From a candidate division WOR-1 bacterium RIFOXYB2_FULL_46_45 (GTDB lineage: Bacteria; Margulisbacteria; WOR-1; XYC2-FULL-46-14): a stretch of 64,000 bases of DNA. Both the position numbers and the translations under genes were made by a program. Under the pieces are notes generated by a model that did not search any database, was not told where the DNA came from, and saw only the letters and a list, made by a program, of their open reading frames with translations. Below are positions 41,926 through 51,061 of the stretch, piece by piece; positions within the stretch are counted from its first letter, which is position 1, and every line of letters starts with the position of its first letter. The stretch covers positions 496,001-560,000 of the forward strand of contig MEUE01000001.1 of NCBI GenBank assembly GCA_001771585.1, in the 5' to 3' direction.

Positions 41926-43230
41926 ATGGACCTCTTCGATCAAAATCTTAAAAAAGATAATCCTTTGGCGTATCGGATGGCCCCGAGGACGCTTGACGAG
42001 GTCGTCGGACAGGAACATATTATCGGAAAAGGAAAGCTGCTGCGGCGGCTGATTGAAACCGACAAAGTATCGTCGATCATCTTCTTCGGTCCGCCCGGAA
42101 CCGGAAAAACCGCCCTTGCCCGCGTGATCGCGAACACCACCAAAGGATATTTTGAATGGCTAAACGCCGCGACGGCCAAAGTTGACGATATCCGCAAAGT
42201 AAGTTTGGAAGCAAAAAACCGTAAGAAAATGTACCGGCAAAAAACCATTTTGTTCCTTGACGAAATTCACCGCTTCAATAAACTACAACAAGATGTCCTG
42301 CTCCCCGATGTCGAAGAGGGTCTGTTTATCTTAATCGGCGCAACGACCGAGAATCCGTTTTTCTACGTCAATGCGGCGCTGGTTTCCCGTTCACAACTCT
42401 TTGAACTGAAGCCGCTTTCAACCGATAACTTAAAACAGATAACAAATAACGCTATAAACGACAAAGAAAGAGGATTGGGAAAATTAAATCTAAAAGTGAC
42501 TGACGAAGCGTTGCACCATTGGGCAAAAATAGCGGACGGGGACGCGCGCAAGGCGCTGTCTGCCCTCGAGCTTGCCGCTCTCTCTACCACTCCGGATAAT
42601 AAAGGAAATATAAATATTGACCTAAAAACCGCCGAGGAGTCCATTCAGAGAAAGTCGGTCGTCTACGATAAACACGGCGACCAGCACTATGATACGATCT
42701 CTGCCTTTATCAAATCGATGCGCGGCTCCGACCCCGATGCGGCGCTCTATTACCTGGCAAAGATGATCTATGCGGGAGAGGACCCAAGATTTATAGCAAG
42801 GAGAATCTGTATCTGCGCGGCAGAAGATGTCGGCAACGCCGATCCCCTGGCTTTGGTAATTTCAAACGCCGCGCGAGAAATAGCCGAGTTTGTCGGCATG
42901 CCGGAAGCAAGGATTCCGCTGGCGCAAGCGACCACTTATGTTGCCACCGCGCCAAAGAGCAACGCCGCTTATGTCGGAATTGACGCCGCGCTCAAAGATG
43001 TAAAAGAAAACCCCACACTTCCTGTCCCCAACCATCTTAAGAATGCAAACTACAAAGGGGAGAAGGGGATGGGAAAAGGCAAAGGTTACAAATACGCCCA
43101 TGATTATGAGGGCGGAATTGTTAGCCAGGAACATCTAATCGAAAAAAGAAAATATTATGAGCCCAAAGATATTGGGTTTGAGAAAAAAATCCGCAGCCGC
43201 ATGCAAGAAAATAATCAAGAAAAAACATAA
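41926..43230 (+). CDS. rarA: Replication-associated recombination protein A
   Basis: RarA (MgsA) is a clamp-loader-like AAA+ ATPase acting at stalled forks. From ATG 41926 it has 434 residues. [20 protein letters not shown] near residue 15, Walker A GPPGTGKT near 53, Walker [16 protein letters not shown] near 108, sensor 1 GATTENPFF near 137 and the C-terminal [20 protein letters not shown] / [21 protein letters not shown] region are all present. A longer frame to 41791 lies within the tautomerase gene and is rejected. The 3' end overlaps the convergent methyltransferase by 16 nt. Confidence 0.95.
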   Translation: MDLFDQNLKKDNPLAYRMAPRTLDEVVGQEHIIGKGKLLRRLIETDKVSSIIFFGPPGTGKTALARVIANTTKGYFEWLNAATAKVDDIRKVSLEAKNRKKMYRQKTILFLDEIHRFNKLQQDVLLPDVEEGLFILIGATTENPFFYVNAALVSRSQLFELKPLSTDNLKQITNNAINDKERGLGKLNLKVTDEALHHWAKIADGDARKALSALELAALSTTPDNKGNINIDLKTAEESIQRKSVVYDKHGDQHYDTISAFIKSMRGSDPDAALYYLAKMIYAGEDPRFIARRICICAAEDVGNADPLALVISNAAREIAEFVGMPEARIPLAQATTYVATAPKSNAAYVGIDAALKDVKENPTLPVPNHLKNANYKGEKGMGKGKGYKYAHDYEGGIVSQEHLIEKRKYYEPKDIGFEKKIRSRMQENNQEKT

Positions 43231-44012
43231 ATAGATTCTTCGCCGATTAATTGGGGCAACATATCATAGCGATAAACCTCTTCAATTTGAAACCCGGCTT
43301 TTTGAAAAATGGTTGTCACTTCTTCTCTTGAAGAATAATATTGCGGCACTTTTCCGACAGAGCTCCCGGAATCCATAATCAATCCTAACCCATTTTCTTG
43401 GAAATTATTTTTACGATCGAAAAGTTCGAAGGTCTCCCAACCATCCGGAAGCGCTTCTACGGGAAAAGGCAAACCAAGGCTACTAAGAAACAATCGCCCT
43501 CCCGTTTTCAACATTGAACGGCAAACATTTGCAAATGCGATTTGATCCGGCTCCGACAAAATACCGTCATAAGCCCCCCTCATACAAAGGGCATTATCAA
43601 ATTTCCTTCCGGAAATAATTGCAGGAAATGTGCTTATATCAGTAAAATCTGCGATAAAAATACGTTGTCTATCATCAGACCCGAAACATTCCAACAAACT
43701 CCCTGGTTCCAAATTACTACAGGAACATCGCCTCAAGCTCTCTTGTGCCAGATCGACTGCTTCAGGGCAAACATCGATTCCAACCAAGTCCTGTTGCAGG
43801 CCAGTTAAAACAGGGAAAAGCCTCCCGGCTCCGCACCCTAAATCAAGACAACTCCCCGGTCTTTTAAGCTCTTGATTTAATACCACCATCTCTTGCGGGC
43901 TCACCTGCTCCTCTTTTACTATCCAACCGGCATTAGGCAGCAGATTATATTGGGAAGAAAACGTTCTATACATAGATTTTAATTGCGACAAAGTACAACT
44001 TAGATTGCTCAA
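43215..44012 (-). CDS. SAM-dependent methyltransferase
   Basis: A 265-residue class I methyltransferase. The SAM loop is SCLDLGCGAGRLFPVLTGL near residues 56-74, with the acidic residue in LVGIDVCPEAVDLA. A later FLSSLGLPFPVEALPDGWE segment follows. The substrate is unknown. The start is a TTG with a strong AAGGAGGAG ribosome site 7 nt upstream. Cysteines are unusually frequent near residues 94-103 (LRRCSCSNLEPGSLLEC). Confidence 0.85.
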   Translation of the reverse strand: MSNLSCTLSQLKSMYRTFSSQYNLLPNAGWIVKEEQVSPQEMVVLNQELKRPGSCLDLGCGAGRLFPVLTGLQQDLVGIDVCPEAVDLAQESLRRCSCSNLEPGSLLECFGSDDRQRIFIADFTDISTFPAIISGRKFDNALCMRGAYDGILSEPDQIAFANVCRSMLKTGGRLFLSSLGLPFPVEALPDGWETFELFDRKNNFQENGLGLIMDSGSSVGKVPQYYSSREEVTTIFQKAGFQIEEVYRYDMLPQLIGEESIYVFS

Positions 44013-44092
44013 AAAAACTCCTCCTTCTCATGCATTTTTTTCATTTTATTATCATTGAAATTTCACACTATTCTTGATAATCTAATTATAAC

Positions 44093-44947
44093 ATGAAAAA
44101 GATTCTACTTGGCGCCCACATGTCAATCGCCGGCGGGGTGGACAAAGCGATTGATCGCGGTGAATCAATCGGCTGCAAAACCATTCAGATCTTTGTCAAA
44201 AACAATAACCAATGGTTTGGAAAACCATTGCCTGAAGACGAGATTGAAAGATTTAAAAAGCTACAAAAAGAGACCGGTATCTTGGTCTTTGCCCATACCG
44301 GCTATTTAGTAAATCTAGCTTCTCCCAAAGAAAATGTTTACGAAAATTCGATAAAATCAATGCTTGATGAATTGGAACGGGCAGAAAAACTGGGAATTCC
44401 ATTTATTGTCCTCCATCCCGGTTCATCTCTTGATACTCCCAAAGAAGAAGGGATCAAAAAGATCGCAAGGACTATCAACGGATTATTTGAACGGATAAAC
44501 GGATATAAAACAAAAATCGCGCTGGAGACGACCGCAGGGCAGGGATCGAGTGTTGGCAGCAAATTTTCGGAGATTGAAGAGATAATAAGACTGGTTGACG
44601 ATAAGAAAAGAATCGGCGTCTGTTTTGACACCTGCCACTCTTTTGCCGCCGGATACGACATTAAGACCAAAGAGGGTTATAAAAATACCTGGAAAGAGTT
44701 TGACCGCGAAATCGGAATAGATAAGCTGCTAGCCTTTCATATTAACGACAGTAAAAAGGGCTTGAATTCGCATCTTGACCGCCACGAGCATATCGGAAAG
44801 GGAGAACTTGGTTTAGAACCATTCAGGATGATCTTAAATGACAAGAGATTCGATAATATCCCAATGTGCCTGGAAACACCCAAGGGGCCGGAGCTGGAAG
44901 AAGATATAATCAATCTTAAAATACTTGAATCACTGATTAAACCGTAA
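44093..44947 (+). CDS. nfo: Endonuclease IV
   Basis: Nfo cleaves DNA at abasic sites with a three-zinc centre. The 284-residue length is standard. Zinc ligands lie in the typical segments: GAHMSIAGG (residues 8-16), FAHTGYLVNLASP near 67, VLHPGSSL near 110, LETTAGQGSSVG near 145, CFDTCHSFAAGYD near 182, FHINDSKKGLNSHLDRHEHI near 222 and LETPKGPEL near 262. A GATAAT box at 44076-44081 lies 11 nt before the ATG. It overlaps the convergent PP2C gene by 11 nt. Confidence 0.97.
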   Translation: MKKILLGAHMSIAGGVDKAIDRGESIGCKTIQIFVKNNNQWFGKPLPEDEIERFKKLQKETGILVFAHTGYLVNLASPKENVYENSIKSMLDELERAEKLGIPFIVLHPGSSLDTPKEEGIKKIARTINGLFERINGYKTKIALETTAGQGSSVGSKFSEIEEIIRLVDDKKRIGVCFDTCHSFAAGYDIKTKEGYKNTWKEFDREIGIDKLLAFHINDSKKGLNSHLDRHEHIGKGELGLEPFRMILNDKRFDNIPMCLETPKGPELEEDIINLKILESLIKP

Positions 44948-45797
44948 CCAAAACAGCGGTCGCGTTATCCGCCCCAAACTTAACAACCGACTCATCGATT
45001 AAAGTGTCTACTTTTTGCTCGCCATTCATGGAACTATCGGATAGTATTTCTCTAATCCTGCCAGGCGGAAGTGCTATCCCGTCCGAACAGACCAAGAATC
45101 CGTCTCCGGGCCTGGTGTCAATTTCAAAAACGGACAGATTGAAATCTTCTCCTTTTAAACAGCTTGTAACGGCTCCCGCGAATCTTCCCATTCCCTTTGA
45201 CCGCCTAATTCCGGCTTGCAAATTAAAAAGGTCTAACAGCATCGCAAAATCATACGGGGCTCGGGCATCTTCCAACCCCCGAACTTCTTCGCCAAGATTT
45301 CCTCCGCAAGCATTAACCATTGAAAACCAAGGAGAAAAATCTCTCATAAATGTAATGTGCGGGGAAGCCAATAAAGACAACTCACCTTCCCTTTGCAGAT
45401 ACACGGGGCTGTCCCCCGCGTGAAAAACTCTGGCGGTTCCTTTTTCAATCGAAAGGACTGAAATGGTTGTCGCGGCGTTTTGCAAAATGTTATCAGGATC
45501 GTCACCTTTAAACAGCTTATGGTTTTTTAGCGCCCAGTTCGCAACTTTTATCGCGTCATCCACTCCGATTAACCACTCTCTTTGTTGGCAATATTTGTCA
45601 ACAACCAAAGAAGAAGCTTTTTCTCCGTGGAAATGTCCCCCCATTCCGTCAGCAACAACAACCTCCCGCCCGCCTCTTAAGACGGCGAAACTATCCTGTT
45701 GACAATCCCTTCCGCCAATATGGCTCATGCCATATGTACCTCTATAGCCTCTTATTTTCCCGCTATTAGGAGCCAACACTTTTGTGTATGCAACCAT
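44937..45797 (-). CDS. PP2C-family Ser/Thr protein phosphatase
   Basis: A 286-residue phosphatase (PPM/PP2C). Metal-binding motifs are RDCQQDSFAV near residue 31, VVADGMGGHFHGEKAS near 50, VFHAGDSPVYL near 120, FLVCSDGIALPPGRI near 232 and DNATAVLVTV at the end. There is no membrane domain. It carries the TGAAATTT-N12-NNCGATAA promoter, with the -10 ending 7 nt before the ATG (leaderless). The same promoter type precedes the Ser/Thr kinase at 6334-7107, so the two probably form an opposing pair (inference). Confidence 0.92.
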   Translation of the reverse strand: MVAYTKVLAPNSGKIRGYRGTYGMSHIGGRDCQQDSFAVLRGGREVVVADGMGGHFHGEKASSLVVDKYCQQREWLIGVDDAIKVANWALKNHKLFKGDDPDNILQNAATTISVLSIEKGTARVFHAGDSPVYLQREGELSLLASPHITFMRDFSPWFSMVNACGGNLGEEVRGLEDARAPYDFAMLLDLFNLQAGIRRSKGMGRFAGAVTSCLKGEDFNLSVFEIDTRPGDGFLVCSDGIALPPGRIREILSDSSMNGEQKVDTLIDESVVKFGADNATAVLVTV

Positions 45798-45803
45798 GTT
45801 TTT

Positions 45804-45831
45804 TTATCGAAGTAAAATAAAGAAAATTTCA
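45804..45831 (-). promoter_or_regulatory. Sigma28-like promoter of the PP2C gene
   Basis: Reverse strand TGAAATTT (45824-45831), 12 nt, TTCGATAA (45804-45811), then ATG after 6-7 nt. It faces away from the sigma70-type TATAAT (45845-45850) of larB. Confidence 0.7.
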
Positions 45832-45856
45832 CACAAAAGAATAGTATAATTAAAAG

Positions 45857-46525
45857 ATGAAAAACCACTACGAAGAGCTCGGCTTTGCCAAAATCGACCA
45901 CCACCGCATAAAACGTAAAGGATTTCCGGAAGTGATCTTTGGGCAGGGAAAAACACCGGAACAGGTCGTAAAGATCGCAAAAAGCATTTGGAATAAGGGC
46001 CAAAATGTCTTAATCACCAGAACCGATGAAAAGACCTTTAAAGCAGTTAAAAAAATCCTCAAAAAAGCCAAGTATCATAAAGAAGCCAGAATTATTAGCG
46101 TAAAGAGAGGGGCGCAAAATTTTGCGCCCGTACAAAAGCCGATCGCAATCATAACCGCCGGCACCGCCGACATCCCCGTTGCCGAAGAAGCGGCGGTCAC
46201 CGCCGAATTCCTGGGGATAAAAACCGAAAGATTATATGATGTCGGAGTCGCCGGAATTCATCGATTAACCAAAAATCTGCATAAGCTCACAAAAGCTAAA
46301 GTGATTATTGTTGTTGCCGGAATGGAAGGAGCGCTTCCTTCGGTGGTTGGCGGATTGGTTTCCGCTCCGGTAATCGCGGTCCCAACCTCGGTCGGCTACG
46401 GGGCAAACTTTAAAGGCCTATCGGCCCTTTTGACGATGATGAATTCCTGCGCTCCCGGAGTGGCGGTCGTTAATATCGACAACGGCTTCGGAGCGGCGGT
46501 GATGGCATATGCTATTATACGTTGA
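45857..46525 (+). CDS. larB: LarB: nickel-pincer nucleotide biosynthesis, carboxylase
   Basis: LarB carboxylates and hydrolyses nicotinic acid adenine dinucleotide, the first step to the nickel-pincer nucleotide. The product has 222 residues. The purE-like C-terminal domain is characteristic: [21 protein letters not shown] near residue 97, [11 protein letters not shown] near 128, [15 protein letters not shown] near 153, and [20 protein letters not shown] near 178. TATAAT ends 6 nt before the ATG (leaderless). It overlaps larC by 17 nt. Confidence 0.95.
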   Translation: MKNHYEELGFAKIDHHRIKRKGFPEVIFGQGKTPEQVVKIAKSIWNKGQNVLITRTDEKTFKAVKKILKKAKYHKEARIISVKRGAQNFAPVQKPIAIITAGTADIPVAEEAAVTAEFLGIKTERLYDVGVAGIHRLTKNLHKLTKAKVIIVVAGMEGALPSVVGGLVSAPVIAVPTSVGYGANFKGLSALLTMMNSCAPGVAVVNIDNGFGAAVMAYAIIR

Positions 46526-47648
46526 CTGCTCCTCCGGCATTGCCGGCAATATGATTCTTGGGGCCCTCCTTGATCTGGGAGTCCCCGAAAACTACCTGCG
46601 CAAAGAGCTGAAAAAGATCCCTCTCCCGCCCTATCGTCTCATAATCAAACCCGTCGACCGGAACGGTCTGAAGGCCAAGTATGTGGATGTAAGGACAGGT
46701 CGCGACCTGTCCGATCACGGCACGACCCTCTCCTCCATCATCAACCTCATCTCAAAAAGCACTCTCGATAAAGACATCAAAAATAAAGCCATCCAAATCT
46801 ACAAGAAACTAATTGCCGCAGAGGCAAAGGTACACGGAAGAACAATGGATACAGTCCATCTTCATGAGGTCGGCGCAACCGACGCGATAATCGATATCGT
46901 CGGAACTTTGATCTGCCTTAAGAAACTGGGAATATCTGAAATCTATTCCTCCCCGATCAACGTCGGATCAGGAACAATCAAACATTCCCATGGAATCTTG
47001 CCCGTTCCCGCTCCCGCAACCGCAGAATTACTTAAAGGAATCCCCTTTTACGGCAGTGAAACGGGCAAAGAGATGGCGACCCCAACCGGAGTGGTTTTAA
47101 TAACATCGCTGGCAAAAAGCCCTGCCTCGCCGGCGCAGCAAGGCGGGTTTGGCGAAATCCCGCGCATGCTATTAGAAAAGGTCGGAATCGGCGCCGGAGG
47201 GCACCTGCTTCCCAATCTGCCGAATGCTCTGCGCGTTTATCTTGGAAAAAAAGAACTGCAGACCGTACCCGACGCGGTTTTGCAGATTGAAGCGAATATT
47301 GACGATATGAATCCGAAACTATATAACAAAGCGATTAAAGCAATAATGAAAGCCGGGGCGCTGGATGCCTGGATTGAGCCAATTTTGATGAAGAAAAAGA
47401 GGCAGGCCGTCAAACTTACGGCACTTTGTGAAATAATTCACAAACAAACGGTTTTAGAAAAAATATTTAAAGAAACTACGACTCTGGGAGTGCGGGTATT
47501 TCTGGTTAAGCGCGAAGTTCTAAATAGAAAATTTAAAACGATCAAAACCAGTTACGGAAAAGTAAAGGTTAAGCTGGGAATTTTAGACGGACAAGTTATA
47601 ACCGCCGCGCCGGAATATGAGGATTTAAAAAAGATCGGCCTGGGCTAA
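46509..47648 (+). CDS. larC: LarC: nickel insertion protein for the nickel-pincer nucleotide
   Basis: LarC inserts nickel into the pincer nucleotide in a CTP-dependent reaction. It has 379 residues in one uninterrupted frame; in some lactobacilli larC needs a programmed frameshift, here it does not. [20 protein letters not shown] starts the protein, [16 protein letters not shown] lies near residue 118 and [13 protein letters not shown] near 258. An insertion of about 10 residues ([11 protein letters not shown]) near 203 is encoded by GC-rich DNA resembling a dispersed palindrome. LarE and LarA are not in the window. It overlaps the convergent rmlC by 24 nt. Confidence 0.94.
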   Translation: MLLYVDCSSGIAGNMILGALLDLGVPENYLRKELKKIPLPPYRLIIKPVDRNGLKAKYVDVRTGRDLSDHGTTLSSIINLISKSTLDKDIKNKAIQIYKKLIAAEAKVHGRTMDTVHLHEVGATDAIIDIVGTLICLKKLGISEIYSSPINVGSGTIKHSHGILPVPAPATAELLKGIPFYGSETGKEMATPTGVVLITSLAKSPASPAQQGGFGEIPRMLLEKVGIGAGGHLLPNLPNALRVYLGKKELQTVPDAVLQIEANIDDMNPKLYNKAIKAIMKAGALDAWIEPILMKKKRQAVKLTALCEIIHKQTVLEKIFKETTTLGVRVFLVKREVLNRKFKTIKTSYGKVKVKLGILDGQVITAAPEYEDLKKIGLG

Positions 47649-48185
47649 GGCGGGATGGACTTTATCCTTATCGGAAAGGTTCGGTTCTCCGTCAATCAAA
47701 TCAAGCGGCCATTTGATGCCGACGGCCGGATCGTTCCAGATTAAAGCCCGCTCGTCGTCTTTGGCATACAAACCGGTGCATTTGTAATAGACATAAGTAT
47801 CGTCCGCCAAACATAAAAAGCCGTGCGCGATGCCGGGCGGAAAATAAATCATCTTCATGTTTTGGTCGTCCAGAATCTCACCGTACCATTTTCCCAAAGT
47901 CAGCGACCCTTTGCGGACATCAACCCCGACATCAAAAATTTTACCCTTGATACAACGGACCAGTTTTCCCATCGGATTCGGATTAATCTGATAGTGCAGT
48001 CCCCGCACCACCCCTTTTGACGATTTGCTCAAGTTATCCTGGATAAAGGTTTCTTTAAACTTGATTTGATCAAAATTGCCTTTGTTATAGGTTTCGGTGA
48101 AAAAACCGCGCTCGTCGTGGAATGCCTTTGAATCTATTACAATAACTCCGGGAATATTCGTCTCTTTAAAATTAAAAACACCCAT
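47625..48185 (-). CDS. rfbC: dTDP-4-dehydrorhamnose 3,5-epimerase
   Basis: RmlC/RfbC epimerises the sugar intermediate of dTDP-L-rhamnose synthesis. From ATG 48185 it has 186 residues with the cupin core: FHDERGFFTETYN near residue 22, NLSKSSKGVVRGLHYQ near 52 (catalytic His), DVGVDVRKGSLTLGKW near 84 and YFPPGIAHGFLCL near 111 (catalytic Tyr/His region). TATAAT on the reverse strand (48193-48198) ends 7 nt before this ATG; earlier in-frame starts fall in the promoter. No other rml gene is nearby. Confidence 0.93.
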   Translation of the reverse strand: MGVFNFKETNIPGVIVIDSKAFHDERGFFTETYNKGNFDQIKFKETFIQDNLSKSSKGVVRGLHYQINPNPMGKLVRCIKGKIFDVGVDVRKGSLTLGKWYGEILDDQNMKMIYFPPGIAHGFLCLADDTYVYYKCTGLYAKDDERALIWNDPAVGIKWPLDLIDGEPNLSDKDKVHPALAQADLF

Positions 48186-48192
48186 ATGCCAC

Positions 48193-48200
48193 ATTATAAT
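48193..48200. promoter_or_regulatory. Overlapping divergent -10 boxes (rfbC / hisG)
   Basis: ATTATAAT contains TATAAT on both strands (48193-48198 reversed, 48195-48200 forward). It serves rfbC with no leader, and could serve hisG with a leader of about 30 nt and a GGGGGA ribosome site. Confidence 0.55.
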
Positions 48201-48235
48201 ATATATGGTAAAATAAATCACGGGGGAATAATATA

Positions 48236-49108
48236 ATGAAAAAACTAAAATTGGGAATTCCGAAAGGCAGTTTACAAGAGAGTACGATCGGCCTGCTAAA
48301 AAAGGCCGGTTTCAACGTGAAAACCAGCTCAAGGTCGTACTATCCGACAATCGATGACGATGAGATCGAATGTATGTTAATCCGCGCGCAGGAGATGCCG
48401 CGCTATGTAGAATCAAAGGTATTAGATTGCGGAATAACCGGAATTGACTGGATGATGGAGTCCGGCCGCAAAGTCGTTAAGCTGGCCGATTTAATTTACG
48501 CGAAACAGGGACTGCGCAAGGTAAAGATCGTCCTGGCGGTGCCGGCCAATTCAAAGATCAAGAGCATAAAAGACCTGCAAGGAAAAAGGATCGCCACCGA
48601 ATTTGTCGAGCTGACCAAAAGATATTTAAAGAAAAACGGGGTGAAAGCGAGTGTTGAGTTCTCCTGGGGAGCCACCGAAGCCAAGCCGCCGCAATTGGCC
48701 GACGCGATTGTCGAGCTGACCGAAACCGGCTCTTCGCTTAGAGCCAATAATTTAAACATTCTCGACACGATTTTGGAATCGAACACCGTTATCATCTCAA
48801 ACAAAGAGGCATTGAAAGATCCTTTCAAAAAACAAAAGATGGATAACCTGATCCTGCTCCTCTCCGGCGCCTTGGCGGCTGAGACCAAAGTCGGGCTGAA
48901 GATGAACGTCAAATGCGCTGATTTGAAGAAAATTCTAAGCTTACTGCCGGCGCTCCAAACTCCCACTGTTGCTCCCCTCTCAAACCAGAAGTGGGTGGAT
49001 GTGGATACAATTCTGGAAGAATCGGTAGTGCGTGATCTGATCCCCCGCCTCAAACGAGCCGGCGCGGAAGGGATCGTCGAATACCCGCTGAATAAAGTAA
49101 TTTATTGA
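48236..49108 (+). CDS. hisG: ATP phosphoribosyltransferase, long form
   Basis: HisG catalyses the first step of histidine synthesis. Its 290 residues make it the long form with a C-terminal ACT-like regulatory domain (residues 215-290, [20 protein letters not shown]-type segment and ...[12 protein letters not shown]). The catalytic part has [13 protein letters not shown] at the start, [13 protein letters not shown] near 65, and [17 protein letters not shown] near 120 followed by [18 protein letters not shown] near 160. GGGGGA precedes the ATG. No other his genes are present. Confidence 0.95.
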   Translation: MKKLKLGIPKGSLQESTIGLLKKAGFNVKTSSRSYYPTIDDDEIECMLIRAQEMPRYVESKVLDCGITGIDWMMESGRKVVKLADLIYAKQGLRKVKIVLAVPANSKIKSIKDLQGKRIATEFVELTKRYLKKNGVKASVEFSWGATEAKPPQLADAIVELTETGSSLRANNLNILDTILESNTVIISNKEALKDPFKKQKMDNLILLLSGALAAETKVGLKMNVKCADLKKILSLLPALQTPTVAPLSNQKWVDVDTILEESVVRDLIPRLKRAGAEGIVEYPLNKVIY

Positions 49109-49179
49109 ACTCACCCTAAATCCATCTCCGCTTCTTTTCCCCCTCTCTAGAATAGAGAGGGGGCCAGGGGGTGAGTAAG
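49109..49179. repeat. Inverted-repeat spacer between convergent genes (possible bidirectional terminator)
   Basis: A perfect 11-bp hairpin CCCCCTCTCTA-GAA-TAGAGAGGGGG (49139-49163) sits within an outer pair ACTCACCC / GGGTGAGT. It separates the convergent hisG and Yip1 genes. There is no clear T-run, so termination is likely but not shown. The composition resembles the hairpin at 17707-17727. Confidence 0.6.
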
Positions 49180-49779
49180 TCAGTACGTCAGCAAGTCCGA
49201 ATAGATCGGTCCGTAGACAAACTGCCCGACCACCGCATTTAGCAATATCCCCAGGACCAGGGAAGAGATTACCACCGCGATAATAAAGGGCATCGTCTTA
49301 TCTTCGGGGACCTTTAACAAGATTGGGATCCCGACAAAGAGGAGATAAACCGAATAAAGCCCAAGGATCGAAAGGAACCCCAGCGACGGAATAATCCCAA
49401 AGATCCCTGATATCCAATAGGCAGTCGAAGAATAGACCGCCAGCTTCATCGCCGGCTTGATTCCCCCTTCCGCCGAAAAATACTGGGAGAGAAAATTAAT
49501 GATATAACCGCCGGCTAAAACCCCCGCCAAACTCAAAATATAAGATAAGATGCCCGAAAAAAGGGCGCTCATGATCGGCATGCGATAATAGGTCGGACCC
49601 AAACGGAGGCCGACAATCCCGAATCCGATTATCATTGAAACCGCCGGGATCAAGGCCAGATAGGCGGCATACTTTATAAACATATCCTGGATGGACAGTT
49701 CTTCGGCCGCGATCGCTCGCCACTCTTCATGCGGGGACAAAAGAAGCTTCTTTACCTTTTCAAACAATATCTTTATCAT
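49180..49779 (-). CDS. Yip1-family membrane protein
   Basis: A 199-residue protein with five transmembrane segments, starting MIKILFEKVKKLLLSPHEEW, the typical Yip1 N-terminus (lipid-facing helix with SPxEEW). Function in bacteria is unknown. AAGGAGG lies 6 nt before the ATG at 49779; an upstream in-frame ATG is not supported. It is divergent from the outer-membrane protein gene at 49865. Confidence 0.8.
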   Translation of the reverse strand: MIKILFEKVKKLLLSPHEEWRAIAAEELSIQDMFIKYAAYLALIPAVSMIIGFGIVGLRLGPTYYRMPIMSALFSGILSYILSLAGVLAGGYIINFLSQYFSAEGGIKPAMKLAVYSSTAYWISGIFGIIPSLGFLSILGLYSVYLLFVGIPILLKVPEDKTMPFIIAVVISSLVLGILLNAVVGQFVYGPIYSDLLTY

Positions 49780-49825
49780 GATGCCCTCCTTATCCAACTT
49801 CCCGGCCATTCTAGCATCTTGGCAA

Positions 49826-49855
49826 TTGACTAGGCAAGAGGTTATTTGCTAGAAT
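49826..49855 (+). promoter_or_regulatory. Sigma70-type promoter of the 49865 operon
   Basis: TTGACT (49826-49831), 18 nt, TAGAAT (49850-49855), then ATG after 9 nt with no ribosome site. It would drive the outer-membrane protein and the overlapping metallo-beta-lactamase gene. Confidence 0.75.
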
Positions 49856-49864
49856 CAGTCCACC

Positions 49865-51061
49865 ATGAAAAATAAACTTTTTGCCCGGGTTATCGTCTTT
49901 TTTCTGCTCCTAAGTTTCCAGTCCGCCTACGCCTTCTACACCGCCCGCCCGCTGGCAATGGGAGGCGCCTTTACCGCCGTTGCCGACGACGCCAACGCGG
50001 TTTACTACAATCCGGCCGGCTTCGCCCGCAATCCGGGAATTGATATTTTGGGATCGACCGTCCTCGCCAACCGCAACAACGAAATCGGCGATAACCAGGC
50101 CTCGTTGAAGGTCTGTTTTGAAGCGGAGATGAATCCCTTTGCCTGGGTCCTGGGAATCGGAGCGGCTACGGCCATGGCGCTTGAAGGGGCAAAATATCTC
50201 CACGACCAGGGAGTAGTTGATAAGGGGTGGGGACAGCCGAATACCTATAAACCGGGAGAAAGCATGTCGGAAGACGTAAAAAAACAGGGATCGGAAAAGA
50301 AGGTTGATGTGCACCAACAAGCGAAGGAAAAGGCCAAAGAGGTCGGCAAAGACGCGGCCGGTAAAGCGGCCGAATTCGGCAAGCAATCCCTTGAAGCGGC
50401 TAAGGCCGGCTTTTTGTGGAGCTTGAAAAACCCCTGGTTCTATTACGGCGGTCCGTACCATTCATACTATTATGACCGCGGTTATTCTCCACAAGGAAAA
50501 GCACAGTTCGCCCTCGGCTTAAGCTGGATGTTCGACAAAAATCCGGCGCTTAACCAGAACACCAATTGGTACACTTTGACACTCGCTTCCGGTTATGAAG
50601 AGAGAATTGCTTTTGGCGGCAACATCAATGTCTACGATCTTTTGATCCCCTCAACCAACTTGAAAGGATTGGGGGGCGGTTTTGACGTCGGTATGCTCCT
50701 CCGCCCGCTCGATCAAATTTCTTTCGGCTTGAGCGTCGCAAATTTATTGGTCGCTCCGATCCGTTTTGACAACGGATCCGTCACCAACTACGAAATGGAC
50801 ATAAAAGGCGGGATCTCGATTGCCCCGATCCAAAACGTGATGCTGGCGGTTGATGTCCATAATTTTATGAAAAAAACCGCGACGATGCACTACGGAGTTG
50901 AGCTGTTCCCCATTCCCGGAGTAGCTCTTCGCGCCGGGTTAAACGACAACAGCAAGAGCGCCGGCATCGGCATCGCTTTGAACCAGCTTATTCTCGACTA
51001 CGCCTATCTTGGAGGCTCTTACAATCGCACCCAGGTCGTCGGCGTGACATGGAAGATTTAA
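49865..51061 (+). CDS. PorV/UPF0164-like outer-membrane protein with helical LEA-like insert
   Basis: A 398-residue exported protein. The signal peptide ends near residue 23 (SAYA). ARPLAMGGAFTAVADDANAV and YYNPAGFARN near residues 27-55 are the family signature for PorV/UPF0164 barrels. Residues 120-175 are an unusual hydrophilic helix rich in K/E/A (HQQAKEKAKEVGKDAAGKAA) like LEA 11-mer repeats. The rest forms amphipathic strands ending LDYAYLGGSYNRTQVVGVTW. It overlaps the next gene by 13 nt. Confidence 0.8.
   Translation: MKNKLFARVIVFFLLLSFQSAYAFYTARPLAMGGAFTAVADDANAVYYNPAGFARNPGIDILGSTVLANRNNEIGDNQASLKVCFEAEMNPFAWVLGIGAATAMALEGAKYLHDQGVVDKGWGQPNTYKPGESMSEDVKKQGSEKKVDVHQQAKEKAKEVGKDAAGKAAEFGKQSLEAAKAGFLWSLKNPWFYYGGPYHSYYYDRGYSPQGKAQFALGLSWMFDKNPALNQNTNWYTLTLASGYEERIAFGGNINVYDLLIPSTNLKGLGGGFDVGMLLRPLDQISFGLSVANLLVAPIRFDNGSVTNYEMDIKGGISIAPIQNVMLAVDVHNFMKKTATMHYGVELFPIPGVALRAGLNDNSKSAGIGIALNQLILDYAYLGGSYNRTQVVGVTWKI

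Noticed and set aside
44041-44092. Further sigma28-like promoter before nfo and the methyltransferase
   Set aside because: TGAAATTTCA is present, but the following block is not at the 12-nt distance on either strand.
46509-47648. Programmed frameshift in larC
   Set aside because: The gene is one continuous frame here, so no shift is needed.
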